DNA of 64,000 nucleotides from Bettongia penicillata ogilbyi (GCA_023548195.1 JAJHZJ010000532.1:1258725-1322724); one strand, 5' to 3'. Shown: positions 34,000 through 46,795, counted from the stretch's first letter. The notes: generated by a model from the sequence alone, not told the origin. Translations and numbers: made by a program.

Positions 34000-36690
34000 C
34001 TCGGGCCTAATCACTTCAACCTTACTCTTCCTTTCTAATATCTCACTCCAGATTTGCCCATTTGTTCCTGTGTTGATTAGAATGTCTGCTTCTAACATTA
34101 CAAACCTTTTTTCTTGAGCTTCTTTCTTTCTCACTTTTTCTTTTAGGCCTAATTGAGATATGGTACCCTCTGGACAACAGAGCTGTCTTTACTGACCACA
34201 CCTTTGCTCACACCCTTTACCCACTCACTTGTCATGACAGCAGAGTAAGTATTCTCCCCAAAGACATTTCCAGACTCTCCCTTGATCACCATCAATAAGC
34301 AAGCTCTCCTCTTTTAAGCTTTACAATAACTAAACTTATTAGCCAATCCAGATATAACTGACTGTTATTTCTTGACCCCCAAACATCCTTTTTACTTCTT
34401 TAGCAGTTGCAAAATTGGCTCACAGTCTTTCCCTCCTGCTTTCCTTAACACATATACTGATGTTCCCTCTAATACCTTAAATTTCAAGTTCCTCAAACTC
34501 CTATGACCTACTCTTCCATAGATGAGTTATGCATAAATAGCTACAGGCTTGATCTAGCCTTTGTCACTTCCACTGACATGAACTCTGAAACTTCTTTAAT
34601 TTGATGAAAATCATTAAAGATCCAACTTCTCCTATGACTTACAGCCCTCAACCCGATTCATGAGCCCCATTTCCTGCATCTCTCAGTTCTTTCTGAGGCC
34701 ATCACTCCTGCACTATCTATACTTTCCCCATCTTTAACCCTTGGTAAATCATCTTAATTGTACATTATCCTTCACATTTCAATCTTCTGTCCCCTTAACT
34801 AATCAGACCCTGTCAAGTCTCAACCCTAAAATTCCTTTGCTCCTATTCATGTGGCACTGAACAGAACATTAGGAATCATGACCGGGTACATTACAAACTT
34901 AAGTTATTTAATCTCAAGTGGGCTCTCACAGCAACAAGATAAACATTCTATTCTTCTCTGACTGATCTGTAATCCCACTCTCCTTAGTGGTTGCTGAAAA
35001 CTTTTTCATCTCCCCTCAACTCTCCCAGGGAAACTTGCCTCTCCTTACTCTCTTAGACAAGGAGCGTATCTCATACTTTCCTGGAAAAAACAAAAGCTGT
35101 TAAGTAAGAATTCCTCAGAGCTTTCCTTCCACTATCTCCTTCTTCACTCCAGGATTGGGTGAAGTGGCCTCCCCTAGCTCTGGCAACCTTTATAATTCAT
35201 GCTTGATCCCATCCCCTCCGTCTCCTCCCTGTCTTGATCTCTTCTCCCCTTATCTATTGACTCCTCCCCTGCTGCTCAAGTCTCCCAGAGTCTTAAAAAA
35301 GCCCTCATCTGATCTTACCATCCCTGATAACTCAAGTCCTAAATCTCTCCTCTCCTTCAAAGCTAAAGTCCTTGGGAAAGTCAGCCAAGAGCGGTACTAC
35401 TACTTTTCCTCTCACTGACTTCTATACTCTCTGCAATCAGGCTTCTCACCTCACCACATGACAAACTGTTCTCTCCAGTTACTAGTGATCTCTAAATTGC
35501 CAAATTCGATGGCTTTTTCTCAATCCTGATGTTTGCTAACCTCTCTGTAGCATCTGACACCATCACCTTGTCCTTTTCAATGCTCCTATCTCTCAGTTTT
35601 CATAACACTACTCTTTCTGGATTTCCCCCCTTTACATCCAAGTGTTTCTTCTTTTTTCTACTGATGGATTTTCATCCATGTCACATTCTCTATCAATGGT
35701 TAGAGGTTCTATCCTGGGGCCCTCTCTCTCTCTTCATAGATGATTACCAAACCAAAATATCCACCTTTAATCTCTCTACTGAGTTAAGAGTCATACAACT
35801 CCTATTTCCTCTTGGACATCCCAAAATGGATGTCTCATGAGCATCCCAAACTCACTATGACTAAAACAGAACTCATTATCTTTCCCTCAACGCTTTCTTC
35901 AATTTTAAATGAGTTTATTACTGTCAAGGGCAATATCACCCTCTCCACAATCTCAGGGTCATCCTTAGCTCCTCACTTTCATTCAATTCACATAGCCAAT
36001 TTATGTCAAATTTTGTTATTTCTACCTTCACGACATCTCTTATATGTACCCCATGCTGCCTTTCCTTTACCAATACAGCCGCCACAACCCCCCATTCTGG
36101 ATCAATCCCTCATCAATACTTTCCTGGCCTACTGCAATAACTTGTACCCCTGATCAAGTGTTTCCCCCTTCCCACCCATCTTCCACTCAGTTGCCAAGAT
36201 CATTTTTCTAAACTGAAGGAATAACTATTGCCACCCGCTCAAAGAGCTTTGGGGGCTCCCAAGCACTTCTAGGATTAAATATATGCTTCACAGCTTTGCT
36301 TTTCAAGTTCTTACAAGGTGACTACTTGCTATTTTCAGTCTTAGAAGTCACTGTCTCCATGCATTCTCCAAGCCGTCCATGCTGCCCTATTTGCAGTTTA
36401 TCTAATACCGATTAACTGCCATCTTGCACTATGCTCCATGCCTGGGATGTTCTGCCCCTTCCCTCTGGTCTCTTAATTTCTATGAATTTCCACATTCTGC
36501 AGGAGTCCTTTCCCAGCGTCTCCATTCAGTACTGCCTTCACCTTTCTGGTTCTGTTCACCTATGGCCTCCTTCGTACCTAGTTACTTAAATGCTGTCTCC
36601 CACTGGACCGTATGCTCCCTTTTATCTTTTTTGGTATCCTTCTAACAAGCACAGTGCTGAAAACATGGTAAGCATTTAATAAATGCTTGG
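34000..36690 (+). mobile_element. L2-clade LINE, long degenerate ORF2 and 3' end
   Basis: About 2.7 kb follows the coding strand of an L2/CR1-group reverse transcriptase. Recognisable peptide pieces include a segment near 35270 equivalent to the LKKPS(S/L)D fingers region, LTMTKTELIIFPSTLSS near 35850-35900, and AYCNNLYP near 36130, the counterpart of the conserved DYCNSLL motif. The active-site box itself is not preserved. The 3' end has 'gtaagcatttaataaatgct' at about 36668, the usual L2 terminus. Many frameshifts and stops mean it is an ancient, inactive copy. Confidence 0.7.
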
Positions 36691-36714
36691 GAACTAACAA
36701 GGAAAATGTTAACT

Positions 36715-37440
36715 AAAACAATTCTGTGGCTGCACTTCCAACCCAACCAACTGGCAAAAATCATGCAAAACAATCCAGAGCTGAAGGGGCAAGAGGAAAG
36801 CTATTACTAAACTGAGGTAACAGTTTTAAACTGTTCCAACCAGTCTGGAAAACCATTTGGAATTATGCAAAGAGTCACTATATGTTTCTACCTTTTGATT
36901 GAGCAATCCCAGCAATGCGTATAACCCTGAGTATCTCAGAGAGAAAGAAAGTCTCACAGACGCATGTATTAGTAGCATTCTTTTTTGTATTACCAAAGAA
37001 ATGGAAAACAAAGTGGCTATCCAGCACCTAAAGAATGGCTAAGAAAACTGGTATATAAATGCAATGGAATAGTATTTTGCCCAAGAAAGGATAAATATGA
37101 GGAATTCAGAAAAGCACAGAAAGACCTGTATGAAATGATGTTGAGGGAAGTAAGTCTAACAAGGAGAATGACACATGTTGTGACTAAAATACAAATGAAA
37201 ATCACACCAAACGGCATCTCAGCTTCCATTAGTTGTAATGACTAGTCTTGGTCTGAGAGAATATACGACAGAACACCCTGCCCTTCTGGATAGAGACATG
37301 AGGGGCTGCAAGGACAGAATACTGCACAAGCTCTTAGACATGATGGTTTATCAAAGAGTTGTGCCTAAGGGAACATTCAAATGGGGTCATGGGCATATTG
37401 GAAAATAATTATATTTTAGTAAAAAAGCGTAAGTTATCAA
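36715..37440 (+). mobile_element. L1 3' end, diverged
   Basis: The landmarks of the L1 ORF2 C-terminal end appear in order: 'aaccatttggaattatgc', 'taccttttgattgagcaatc', 'aagaatggctaagaaaactg', 'gaatagtattttgcccaag' and 'tgaaatgatgttgagggaag'. It is more diverged than the copies at 22233 and 32756 and belongs to a different subfamily in its 3' UTR. Confidence 0.65.
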
Positions 37441-37784
37441 TTTGCCTTTTTTCAAAAACAAAACAAAACAAACTGTTGGCTATTAAGGTGAAAAGTAGCC
37501 TGTCCTTTCGTATAAAATGACAAAATTAAATGCTTTTTCACTTAACTGTTTTGGGGAACTTATTTTGGAAGAGGTTTATTAAGGTATCTGTTAGCATATT
37601 TTCTACTTCTAAACATAAAGCTTACAAATAAACATAAAATACAAATAAAACATCTTTTTATGAAGATTTTTAAGTTTAAAAATAGAATTCAAGATTAACA
37701 TTACAATTCTTTCTAAGCCTCTTTCTAACCCTAATTATTTGTTATTAATAGTATGACGGCATTATCATTGTTAAGCTTACTTAC

Positions 37785-37851
37785 TGTGCTTTTGTCTTTC
37801 AGAAGTTTTTCGATGACTTCAATTAACATTTCTTTTTGCTCTGGATCAAGG
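37785..37851 (-). CDS. AP3B1: AP3B1 coding exon (human exon 6 equivalent)
   Basis: This short minus-strand exon has 67 bases. The first base completes the serine codon begun in the previous exon, then 22 codons read LDPEQKEMLIEVIEKLLKDK and ST. The acceptor is tttag before CCTTG and the donor is ACA followed by gtaagt, a strong consensus donor. KDKST at the end distinguishes AP3B1 from AP3B2, which ends this helix with ADKTT in the human protein as I remember it. The exon is too short to stand out in an ORF scan and was found by looking for the protein segment missing between its neighbours. Confidence 0.95.
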
Positions 37852-38744
37852 CTAAACATAAAAAGAAGTAAAATATTACATTTATTAAATAAATGCTTTC
37901 TCATTATGGTCTAAACTGTTATGACATGATTATTTCCTGCTGTTCCGAAAAGTCCAAAATAAGCAGCAAAGGAAACAGACGTAAGAGAAGGCAACAACGT
38001 TCTTCTCAGCCGAGGGCACGCTAAAATTATTCTTCAAAGTTACTAAAAACAGAAATAGCATTAAGGAAATTAACTAAGATTTTCAGATTTATTCATGAAA
38101 TCATCGATTAGATTATAAACTCCACAAGGGCAGAGATTGAGCTTTATTTAATCTCCATGTTACCCAAAGACCCTGATACAGTAACCAGTGCAATGTTTAC
38201 TGGATTGTATCTAAGAAAAATTAAACAGCCCTTAATAATATGTAGTATACTGATTACCTTCCCAACTTTCAAAATAAAAGTCACTTTTCATCTCGGCTGT
38301 CACATTGTCCAAATAAGGGGCTCATTAATTCAAATATTTGTTAAGCAAAATATACATACTGTGCTACACATCAGAAAAATCATAAAAATCAAGACATAAT
38401 CCCTGTCCACAAAAAGTTTACAATCTGGTAGAACTTCAATCTAACAATCTAGTTCTATTTCAGGAAGCAACCTAACAAGAACCACACTTAACCATGAAGT
38501 GATGCTGTCAGTCACTAAACTGATAACACTCACACAACAGCATCAGGCAACACAACACAAGAGCAACACCTTGGCAGTTTCAAGCTCCCCCCCAATTCAA
38601 GGGGAATAATGACAAACGCTAAGCTTTCTATGGTTCTCAGAGAGTAAATGAACCTCTGCTAGGTGACGGGGCCCATCTACTTAGTTTAAGGAATATGACT
38701 GACACAGATTTTCCCAGTCGAGATGAGTTCTCCATGTATTTCAC

Positions 38745-39010
38745 TAGGTGGTGCAGTGGGTGGTGGGTGATGCACTAGACTTGGAATCAGTAAGATATCA
38801 GTTCAAATCCTGCCTTGGACACTTCCCAGCAGTGTGACACTCTGCAAGGCACTTAATATCTATCTGCCTCAGTTCTGTTACCTATAAAATGGGGATAACA
38901 ATAGCACCTACCTGTCAGAAGAGCTCTGAGTATAAAATTTTTGGAAAGTATTTTGTAAACCGCAATGTGTCATATATATGCTAGCTATTATTATCGTTAT
39001 TACAAATAAT
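38745..39010 (+). repeat. Core-SINE, forward, full length
   Basis: The head 'taggtggtgcagtgggtgg', core 'cagttcaaatcctgccttgg', 'cctcagttctgttacctata' and 3' part 'ctattattatcgttattac' are all present. Confidence 0.85.
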
Positions 39011-39185
39011 ATTAATATTATTATTTTAGACAACTCTGAAAAAAGAGAATTTTGTCCCCATTCTGGATTCCCTCCCCTGCCAGGGATATGTTCAGATGCT
39101 ACAGAGGGTGCTACCAATCTGCACAGAAATTAACAAATGCAATAAAACACTGGCTGAAGGGCTTCCCCACACAGCATACAGGTGT

Positions 39186-39280
39186 ACTATATATAGAGAG
39201 AGATATATATACGGGCGTACTATATATATATATATATAGATATATAGACATAGATAGATGCACACACACACACACACACC
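39186..39280. repeat. Compound TA/GATA/CA microsatellite
   Basis: TA runs interrupted by GAGA and by 'cgggcgtac', then GATA-like and finally CA units. Confidence 0.95.
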
Positions 39281-40129
39281 ATACACAGGAGCACGGTTTA
39301 ACTGTTCCCATGCTGCTACTCCTTCAAACAAGCAAATTAGCATAAAATACTAAAAAGGGTTTCCATGAGGTACAACTTGGAGCATCCAAGAAAGAGAAAA
39401 GATTTGAACTCCAGATCTGCATCTCAACTCCATTTTGTATCAGAAACTTCATGAACATCAACCTATACACACACAAATCACCTCCTGCTAGTGCTCAGAG
39501 GTACAGAGTTCATAATTACTAAGGTAAGCTCCTAGAAAGGCAGCTAAACCCTCCTGTAATAAGGGGAGCCACAAAGGAATTGAAGGGCACTGAAAAATCT
39601 ATTTTATGCACGATGGATTCCTCAAAGAACCCTATTTCACTCCACTCAATTACATACAACATACCACTCAGTTTTGCCAAAAACTGGATGCGTGAGTGTG
39701 TTTGGGGGTAGGAGGTGCTGCATTCCCTTATTTATTACCCCATGGCAATCAATACCCCTGTTTCCTTTAGATCTTTTTAGAGCTAATCACCTCTGGTGCT
39801 CATCTAGCTCAAGCCAAGGGGTGACATTTCTGTGCAGAATGGCTCAATATCTTCACGCTATCTTCAGTCCTAAAATGTCCCCTTCTATATTGCTTCATGT
39901 GTTTATCAATGTCTTCTGGGAGGTGAGTCCCAGGGATCCCTGTCCTGGACAGCCCTTTTCATTATGAATTGAGACTTTAACCTTCTATCTATTGTCTGAC
40001 AACAAAATTATTTTCACAAGTAATTTTGATAACAAATTAAATATGAAGCACACAGACATATTTCATATCGGCCTACTTAATGGAATTAAATAAGATTTTA
40101 ATTTCTTTTTTACACTTACTTAGAAGCTA

Positions 40130-40350
40130 ACTGTAGGACAGCAGAAAGAGCCAGGATCAGGATAGAGTCCTAGCTTGGCTGACTGTTGGCCAGTGATGCA
40201 GGGCAAGCTACAATTTCTCAGTCTCATTTTACTCATCTATAAAAATGAGGGCAGTATCTATCCTGCCTCCTTAGTACGGCTGCTGTGAGACTCAAAGAAG
40301 ATAAAGCACTATATAACGGCAGCTGCAATTACTAATGATAAGCTAATACA
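40130..40350 (+). repeat. Core-SINE (MIR-like), forward
   Basis: 'aggacagcagaaagagcc', 'gcagggcaagctacaatttc', 'actcatctataaaaatgag' and 'ggctgctgtgagactcaaag' in sense order. Confidence 0.7.
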
Positions 40351-40694
40351 GTGATATGGCGTTTAAAAACAATGTGCTGTTGATTCATCAACACAGAATA
40401 AAAAAGGGTCAGTCTCCAATACAAGACAAAAACTGAAGGAGGAAGAAGGAATTGGAAAACCTAACTTGCATTAGAAAGAAAAAAAAACAAAACAATTATG
40501 AGAGAGAGCAAGAAAAAGATGCAAACTGATTCAAAGTTACAAAAAGGTGTGATTCCTACCACGCCAAAGGAAACTCCAAGTTCATAGGTCAGAACTGATA
40601 GAACTTTGGAACAGTCTGAAGAAAGACTGATCTAACTAAAGAGAGGACATGTTAATTACATGCTTTCAATGTTTACTTTATTGTTCTGTAACAA

Positions 40695-40910
40695 AGGAAT
40701 AATAACTGACATTCACACAGCACTTTAAAGCTTGAAAGAGCTTTACACACACTGTCAGCTGATACTTAGAATATTCCTCTGAGACAAGTAACAGAAGGTT
40801 TCGTTGTACTCATCTCACAGATGAAGACTGGGACACGGTCCCATAACTAATAAGTACCTACGGCATCCTATGAAATCGTGTCCTCCAGACTTCAAATCCA
40901 GCCACATTCC
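40695..40910 (-). repeat. Core-SINE, reverse, ends 37 bases from exon
   Basis: Antisense order 'cacacagcactttaaagc', 'actcatctcacagatgaaga', 'ggtcccataactaataag' and 'ccagacttcaaatccagcc'. Its right end is about 37 bases from the end of the exon at 40948, so it occupies most of the sequence just inside the splice donor. Confidence 0.65.
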
Positions 40911-40947
40911 CCTTTCTTCAGGGCTACCATATCTTATGGACTCTTAC

Positions 40948-41108
40948 CTGTACAATTTCTGTATTGCATGGGCAGCATTCTTTCTAACGTAGGGTGATAA
41001 GTCAGCAGAAGCTTCTTTAATAGCGAGCATCATGATAGGGACGATAATTGGAACCCGGATACTGGACAGGACTCTCAGAGCACTTGCACGAATTAGCTGA
41101 TTAGGATC
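40948..41108 (-). CDS. AP3B1: AP3B1 coding exon (human exon 5 equivalent)
   Basis: This minus-strand exon of 161 bases encodes 53 complete codons, from [20 protein letters not shown] to AAHAIQKLY, plus the first two bases (AG) of a serine codon finished by the next exon. The acceptor reads ttttag before GATCC and the donor is CAG followed by gtaagag. The segment contains [16 protein letters not shown] and the [11 protein letters not shown] helix, shared by AP-3 beta subunits and characteristic of the adaptin N-terminal domain. The sequence [20 protein letters not shown] matches AP3B1 as I remember it; AP3B2 has [20 protein letters not shown]. The reading frame is intact. Confidence 0.97.
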
Positions 41109-42623
41109 CTAAAAAGAATACAAAAAGTATCAAATAATGCCATCAAAAAATCACTTAGGTTTCAGAAATGCATACAGCATACATGTTCCACAGGGGATGA
41201 CTTACAAAGGCATTTTCTTTCAGTTTCAATATGGAAGACGCTCACCAAAATTTGATTCATGAAGTTTGAGAGTACTCTTTCAAGCTAATATGTCCATTAG
41301 CTCAAAAGTTACAATAAAATAGTATCAGGACAAAAGAAATTTTAGTTAAAATTTGAAAACTAATGGCAGAAAGGTGGTAGCTAACGAAAAATAAAATATT
41401 TAAATATACATAACTCTCATTCAGTATCAAGAGGTAAAGTAATGGAGGGAAAGCCTCAAAATTTAAAAGATCTAGGTTGAAGTAGTAGCTGTGATACAAT
41501 ACTTACTTTTTAAGCTACAAAATTAACTTTATTTCCTCATTTACAGTCATTTAAGGCTTGACTATTACAAAACATAAAAAGGCATTTTTAAGAGTAGAAC
41601 AATCTAGACCATTACAATCACACATTATACAACTACTGATAATAAAGCATTAAAAAACTGGGAGATTTTCAAAGAAGTAATTGTACAGCTAAGTGACATT
41701 TTCATTGGTGTTACTCATGTTATCAATATATTTTATCTACTTCCAAGATCAAAATTAAACTTTTAAAACAGCAAATCGTCACATTTAGACTTCTGTGGTA
41801 CATTCACCACCTTTCTACTAAAAATTTTAATCAAGCTATAAATAAAAAGTGCTAACTTTAGACAAAAGATTAAACACAGTGCCGACTCCTTCCCAAGGCC
41901 GAACGCCTGCATTCTGCGTGACCGAGGCCAAGGGACCTCACTTCACTTTTCAGGCGATGAAGACCACTAACTGCAGAACCGTTGTGAAGTAGCATTTGCA
42001 GACTGGTTCATTGAAGTGCCCCATAGCAATGAAATCACAGAACTGGGAGAAAATGAAAACTTCTCAATATTCTCATAAATGTTTTTTGTGAGACTGTGAA
42101 ATTATTCGTTCTAGTAACACAGCTGAGATTTCTGTGGCTTTTTTTCTATTGTTTCTAAGTTTGTACCTTCCAAGTGTTGCACCTTGTTTCCGAGAATTTG
42201 ACCATTTGGTCCAATGTTTTACTTTTCTTTCTTGGAAGCCTATTTGCAGTTACATCCTACAAAAGAGAGCCAGGAAAGCAAGGATTCTGCTTTGTTTTCT
42301 TTTTCGTCCACCCACATAGTACTAAGTACTCACAAGGCCATTATTAAACCTTTCCAAACTGACATGAAGACAAGGCCTATGGAAACAAAAACATGGGCTC
42401 CCAAACCGAAAAGATTCTGAGGGACTTGGGAAATGTCTTGGGAAATGTATTTGGAAGACTACTTGGGAATGTATTTCAGTTGCCATGACAAGAAGGTTTG
42501 TTTTAACTCTTTTCAGCCACCCCTTTGACATCCAATAAATCACAGAACGTCTGTTCTAAACAACAATCTCCTTCACCTGTGCAAACACCCTGCTACTCTA
42601 GTCTGACGCATGCTACTACTTAC
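41109..42623 (-). other. AP3B1: AP3B1 intron 4
   Basis: A 1.5-kb intron between a gtaagt donor and a tttttag acceptor. I recognise no repeat with confidence. The segment 41870-41970 is somewhat richer in CpG than its surroundings, but I cannot say why. Confidence 0.8.
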
Positions 42624-42719
42624 TTTCAGAGCCCGTTGGAAAGTGCTGATGGACAGGAGAGCCAGGTCCTGCTGCTCCTCGGCGTATCGGACCAGGTAGA
42701 CATAGACCAGCTTTTTGAT
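42624..42719 (-). CDS. AP3B1: AP3B1 coding exon (human exon 4 equivalent)
   Basis: Thirty-two codons on the minus strand begin [20 protein letters not shown] and end FQRALK. They continue directly from the previous exon in phase 0. This is one of the most conserved stretches of beta-adaptins: the KKLVYVYL helix and the [14 protein letters not shown] helix form part of the alpha-solenoid of the AP-3 core. The acceptor follows a long pyrimidine tract and ends ccaccag. The donor is AAA followed by gtaagt. No stop or frameshift is present, and the length of 96 bases equals 32 codons. Intron 3 upstream of it is about 15.8 kb and the following intron about 1.5 kb. Confidence 0.97.
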
Positions 42720-43439
42720 CTGGTGGAGAGGAGAAAGCGAGGGAAAGAAAAAGGTAAAAACCAAGTCTGATCATACCACAAAGGAAGACAAGGCACTCAC
42801 CACCTAAAAAATGTCCACTACACGGTAACTGCTCAGTAAATGTTTCTGGAACTGAAGACCTCTCAGTCTCATAGACCCTCTCAACATTCCTCAGAAAAAT
42901 CACATAAAATTTGCCTACATCTGACTTTCCTCACTTCTACAATGAGTATATTACTCTGGGTTAAGGAAAGAATATTTCAAAGCACTTTTAAAGTACAGGA
43001 TTGTTAACTGTCCACAACATCTAAAAGAAGTATTTCAAGAAAAGGCATGAAATAACTACTAAATTAAAATACAGGCAATACAAAAATATGCATTGACAAA
43101 TCTAAGCATCAATATTATGATCTAGAGATTAGAGTTTTTCACCAATATCAAAAGAGTATTTTCATATGTAAAACAGAACAGAATAAGAGAAGTGAACGTG
43201 AACTATGAACTGTTTTCTGCAGTTTGCTTTTTTTAAGCACATAAGTCCAAAAGTTCCTTCCACAGCTTCCTGCTTGCCTGTGTTTCCTTTTGAGAACCTA
43301 CTTCTGTTTCTCCTGTGCTTTTTTCGGATGGTCTGCAGCTCAGTGGCTGCAACGTACACTGAAGCACTTTCCTTATATAAAAAATGGGCGGGCCTTTAAT
43401 TAATTTCTCTATTACAGTCACTGGGGGCTGACTTTAGCT

Positions 43440-46150
43440 CTTTTAAGCAAAATGTATTTTTATATATTTTATGGTCTGTGGGGTTGGTGACGGCTTTTTT
43501 TTAAGTTCTCTTTGCTCATGGGTAGCATTTTTTTAAAGTACATCAATGGTCTTCTTTCCTCTTTTTGGCTAATATTATTGGTAGCTCCTGTTCTTCCTCT
43601 GTCCCAAAGGAAAAAACGACACTTTTGTCTAAAAAACGGTAAGCGGAGCGAAGGAGAACAAACTGACGCGTTCACCAGGTCCAAGAATGTATGTATCATT
43701 TATATCTTGAGTCTATCATTCCCGTGCCAGGAGACTTTAAGAGCGTGTTTCATCATCAGGCCTCCAGAGTCATGGCTGGTTATTACAATGTGCAATGGGC
43801 TACTGTCTTTCTATGTTGTTCTTCTCTGTAACAGTTACCAGATGAATTTTCTTCCTGATTCTCCTTGCCTTACTCAGTCAGTTCATTCAATTGTTCCCAA
43901 GTTTCTGTGAAACCAACTTCTTTGCAATTTCTTAGAGCATGATAATATTTCATTATATTCCTATGCTGGTATTTGTTCAGTCATTCTCTACTTGATGAAT
44001 ACTTCCTTAATTTCCAGTTCCTCCCCACTACAAGAGCTGGTATAATATTTTTGTACTTAAGGGTCATTTCCCTCCTCCTTTGCTCCTTTGGGAGTATGCG
44101 GCTGTAGAACTAGTAGTGATATCTCGAGGTCAAGAGGGCCTGTACAGCTGAATGACTCTGGGGGCATCGTTCCAAACTGCTCACAAACATGGAGTGAATC
44201 ATTTCACAGTTCCCTCAACAGTGCAGCAGCTTCCCCCCACATCTCCTCCAACAACTGTCCTTTTTTAAAAACTAGCTTTGCTATGAGGTAAATCTGACCA
44301 CTATGAGATAAAACTGAATTTGCTTTAATTTGCATCTTTCCAATTATTAGTGATTTGGAGCATTTTTCCATATAGCTACTGGGAACTTAGATTTCTTTCT
44401 TTGGGAACTGTCTGTTCATATATTTTGGTCATTTATTTATCTATCAGGGAATGGCAAACATTCTTGTATATTACCAGAATTTAATCAGAGGAACCTGTTG
44501 CAAAGATTTTTTTTTCCAATTAATTATTTCCCTTCTAATTTTTAATTGCATTATCTTGCTTATACAAAAACTTTTCAATTTTACATAATCAAAATTTTCC
44601 ATTTTATCTTGAATCTCTTCTCCCATCCATAGCTGTGAATGGCATTTTCTTCCTTATTCCCCTTATTTGCTTATGTGACCTTTAATATCTGGGTCATTAA
44701 TCAATTAGGAGACTATTGTGCTATCTGCTATGAGATGATGATCTAAATATAATTTCTACCAGGCTGCTTTCTAATTTTCCCAGTACTTTTTGTTGAATAG
44801 CAAGTGCCATTCTAATAGCTGCAGTCTTGGAATTTATTGTACAGTTTAAAGTCACAATGTTCATTTGCTTCTTTATTTTATGTACCTAAACTGTTCCATT
44901 CATAATTGCTTTCTGTTTTTAATCAATACCAAATAGTTTGGGCAATTAGTTTATAGTCTACTTTGAAATATAATACTGTAGGCCTTTTTCCTTACCACTT
45001 TTTATTATTTCATCTAACTCACTCAAGTAATCCCCTGCTTGTATGATTGATATTAGTATTAAATAACTTAATTTAGACAGAAGCCTATTTTTATTACACT
45101 AGTTTGGCCCCTCCATAAGCAACAAATACCTCTCCGCTTAGTTAGGTCTGTCTTTACATCTGTAGTTGCATTAATATATGTGTGTCTTGATGTTGTATCA
45201 ATTACACACGAATCTGGGGTAGCTCAACTACATTACACTCTGAAAAATTACTGAGAACTTGCCCCCCACCCAGTTTTTGTTTACACAAATGTACATCTAT
45301 TAGAAATTAAAATAGTTTAGCATTATTATGAAAGTAGCTTTAACTCATAGACTCCCTCCTCTAAGATTTCTTTCTGTAAACCATAAAATAAGTAACAAAA
45401 AGTGATAATGTTTTTCCTCTGTCTTTAATTTATTTCCTAGATTTGTTTTCCTGTCTAGCTTCTATAGCCAGAAATTCTTTCATTCTGTAACATAAAAATG
45501 ATGATAATGAACATCCTTACTTTATCTCTTATGTCTCTGGAAAGGAAGGCCTCCAACATTTCTACATTATGTACAGGGTTTGCTCTTGATTTTAGATAGA
45601 TGTTATTTACTATGTTAAGGAAAACATATTTTTCCTATCTTTTGTAAGCTAAAAAGGTGCAGAACTTTGTCAAGACTCTTCAGCGTTTACTGCTATAATT
45701 TTGTGGATTTGATTGTTTCTGGTTATAAATATGACCTAGTAGGGTTTATAGCCTTGCAGAAACAACTCTGCATTACTTTGCATGCTACAATCAACTCAGA
45801 TTTATAATCTTTCTGATATTTTCTTGTAGTTTTTTGTCAATATTTCATTTAAAATTTCCACACTAAGATTCACTAGGAATAAGTCTATATTTTTCTTTTT
45901 TAATTTATCTGTTTACTGTGATCCCATCTGAATCATTGAAGGAATTTTTGCAAACTTTATGTAATGTCAGAATATTTGCCAAAATTCATCTGTCCACTGA
46001 GCTGATGCTGGAATGTCGTCGTCGTCGTTCTGAGATTAGGGTATTTAAATTCTCTATTCTGTTAATTTGATTGTTTTGTTTTATACTTTTATAAATATTC
46101 CACCATTTCATTTAATGGATCAGTTCTGTTGGTATATAACCAGCCAAAAT
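43440..46150 (-). mobile_element. Antisense L1 remnant: 3' UTR and part of ORF2
   Basis: The plus strand shows L1 ORF2 sequence reversed. From low to high coordinates there are 3' UTR-like pieces ('gtatttgttcagtcattctc', 'cacaagagctggtata'-type), 'attagtgatttggagcattt', 'tatctgggtcattaatc', then more internal ORF2 pieces such as 'caagtaatcccctgctt' and 'gatgataatgaacatcctta'. Stops are frequent. One open stretch (43512-43910, plus, 132 codons) lies in the antisense of this element and I do not regard it as a gene. Boundaries are approximate. Confidence 0.65.
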
Positions 46151-46609
46151 AGCTTTGTTGAAGAAGTTTGTAAAAATGAAATGTCCTTTAATTTCAAACG
46201 CACTCTCAATTCCCCTTGAATAAATAACATAATCTTGCTCCATCTGAGTTTCCTCAGTTAAAATAAGAAGATATTACTTTACTGGGTAATGAAATAACAA
46301 TTCAAAATCCTTCTAAAGCACAACTTTCTGAATTTGTTAATTATCCTAAAAGAGGCATTCCAAGAAAGGTGTTACATGACTATTAAAAACACCAACAAAA
46401 GGGTTTTTTTAATTATGTACAAAGCATGAATATTCTGCTCTATAAATATTTTTCATCCTTACATATATAAAAAGTGGAAAACAGACAAATGTGATGCAAA
46501 TTCACTATGTGTTGAAAATGTTTCCTATAATATGTCTCCTGGAGCCAAAATTATTTTAAGTGTCTTAAACAATGATACACAAAGTTAGGGCAAGGCGGCA
46601 CTCATCCTA

Positions 46610-46795
46610 AGATTTCACTGGCAAAGGAAACTCCAGTGAAATGTTTTCTGCCAGGGCAGGTCAATGCTTTTCTACAATTTAAGGCAAGGTTAGCTGACTT
46701 CCTCAAGATCATATAGCCACTAAGGGAAGAGACTGGATCTGAATCCAGGTCTCCCCAGGGTTAGAGCTGCCTCTCTGTCTATTCTGTAAAATTAC
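46610..46795 (-). repeat. Core-SINE, reverse
   Basis: 'aaggcaaggttagctgac', 'tcaagatcatatagccac', 'gactggatctgaatccaggt' and 'gagctgcctctctgtc' in antisense order. Confidence 0.6.

Larger units (their letters stand above)
13618..37784 (-). other. AP3B1: AP3B1 intron 6
   Basis: This 24-kb intron is bounded by a gtaagt donor at 37784 and a ttctag acceptor at 13618. From 13618 to about 16600 I see only AT-rich sequence that I cannot assign. From 16600 to 37440 most of the DNA is retroelement: an RTE-tailed SINE, L2-like remnants, two HAL1-like elements and a fragment, three L1 3' ends, two LTR-type insertions and a long L2-clade remnant. The stretches 17225-18350, 18610-19235, 25490-26600, 26930-27940, 28430-28900 and 33545-34000 hold nothing I recognise. 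Confidence 0.85.
37852..40947 (-). other. AP3B1: AP3B1 intron 5
   Basis: A 3.1-kb intron with canonical ends. It carries two forward core-SINEs (38745-39010 and 40130-40350), a reverse one next to the splice donor (40695-40910), and a compound TA/GATA/CA microsatellite at 39186-39280. The stretches 37860-38740 and 39290-40125 show nothing I recognise. Confidence 0.85.

Noticed and set aside
43512..43910. 132-codon forward open frame
   Set aside because: It lies antisense within an old L1 3' region. The hydrophobic composition comes from T-rich DNA.
46010..46030. Short GTC repeat
   Set aside because: Only about four units inside an L1 remnant; too short to be notable.
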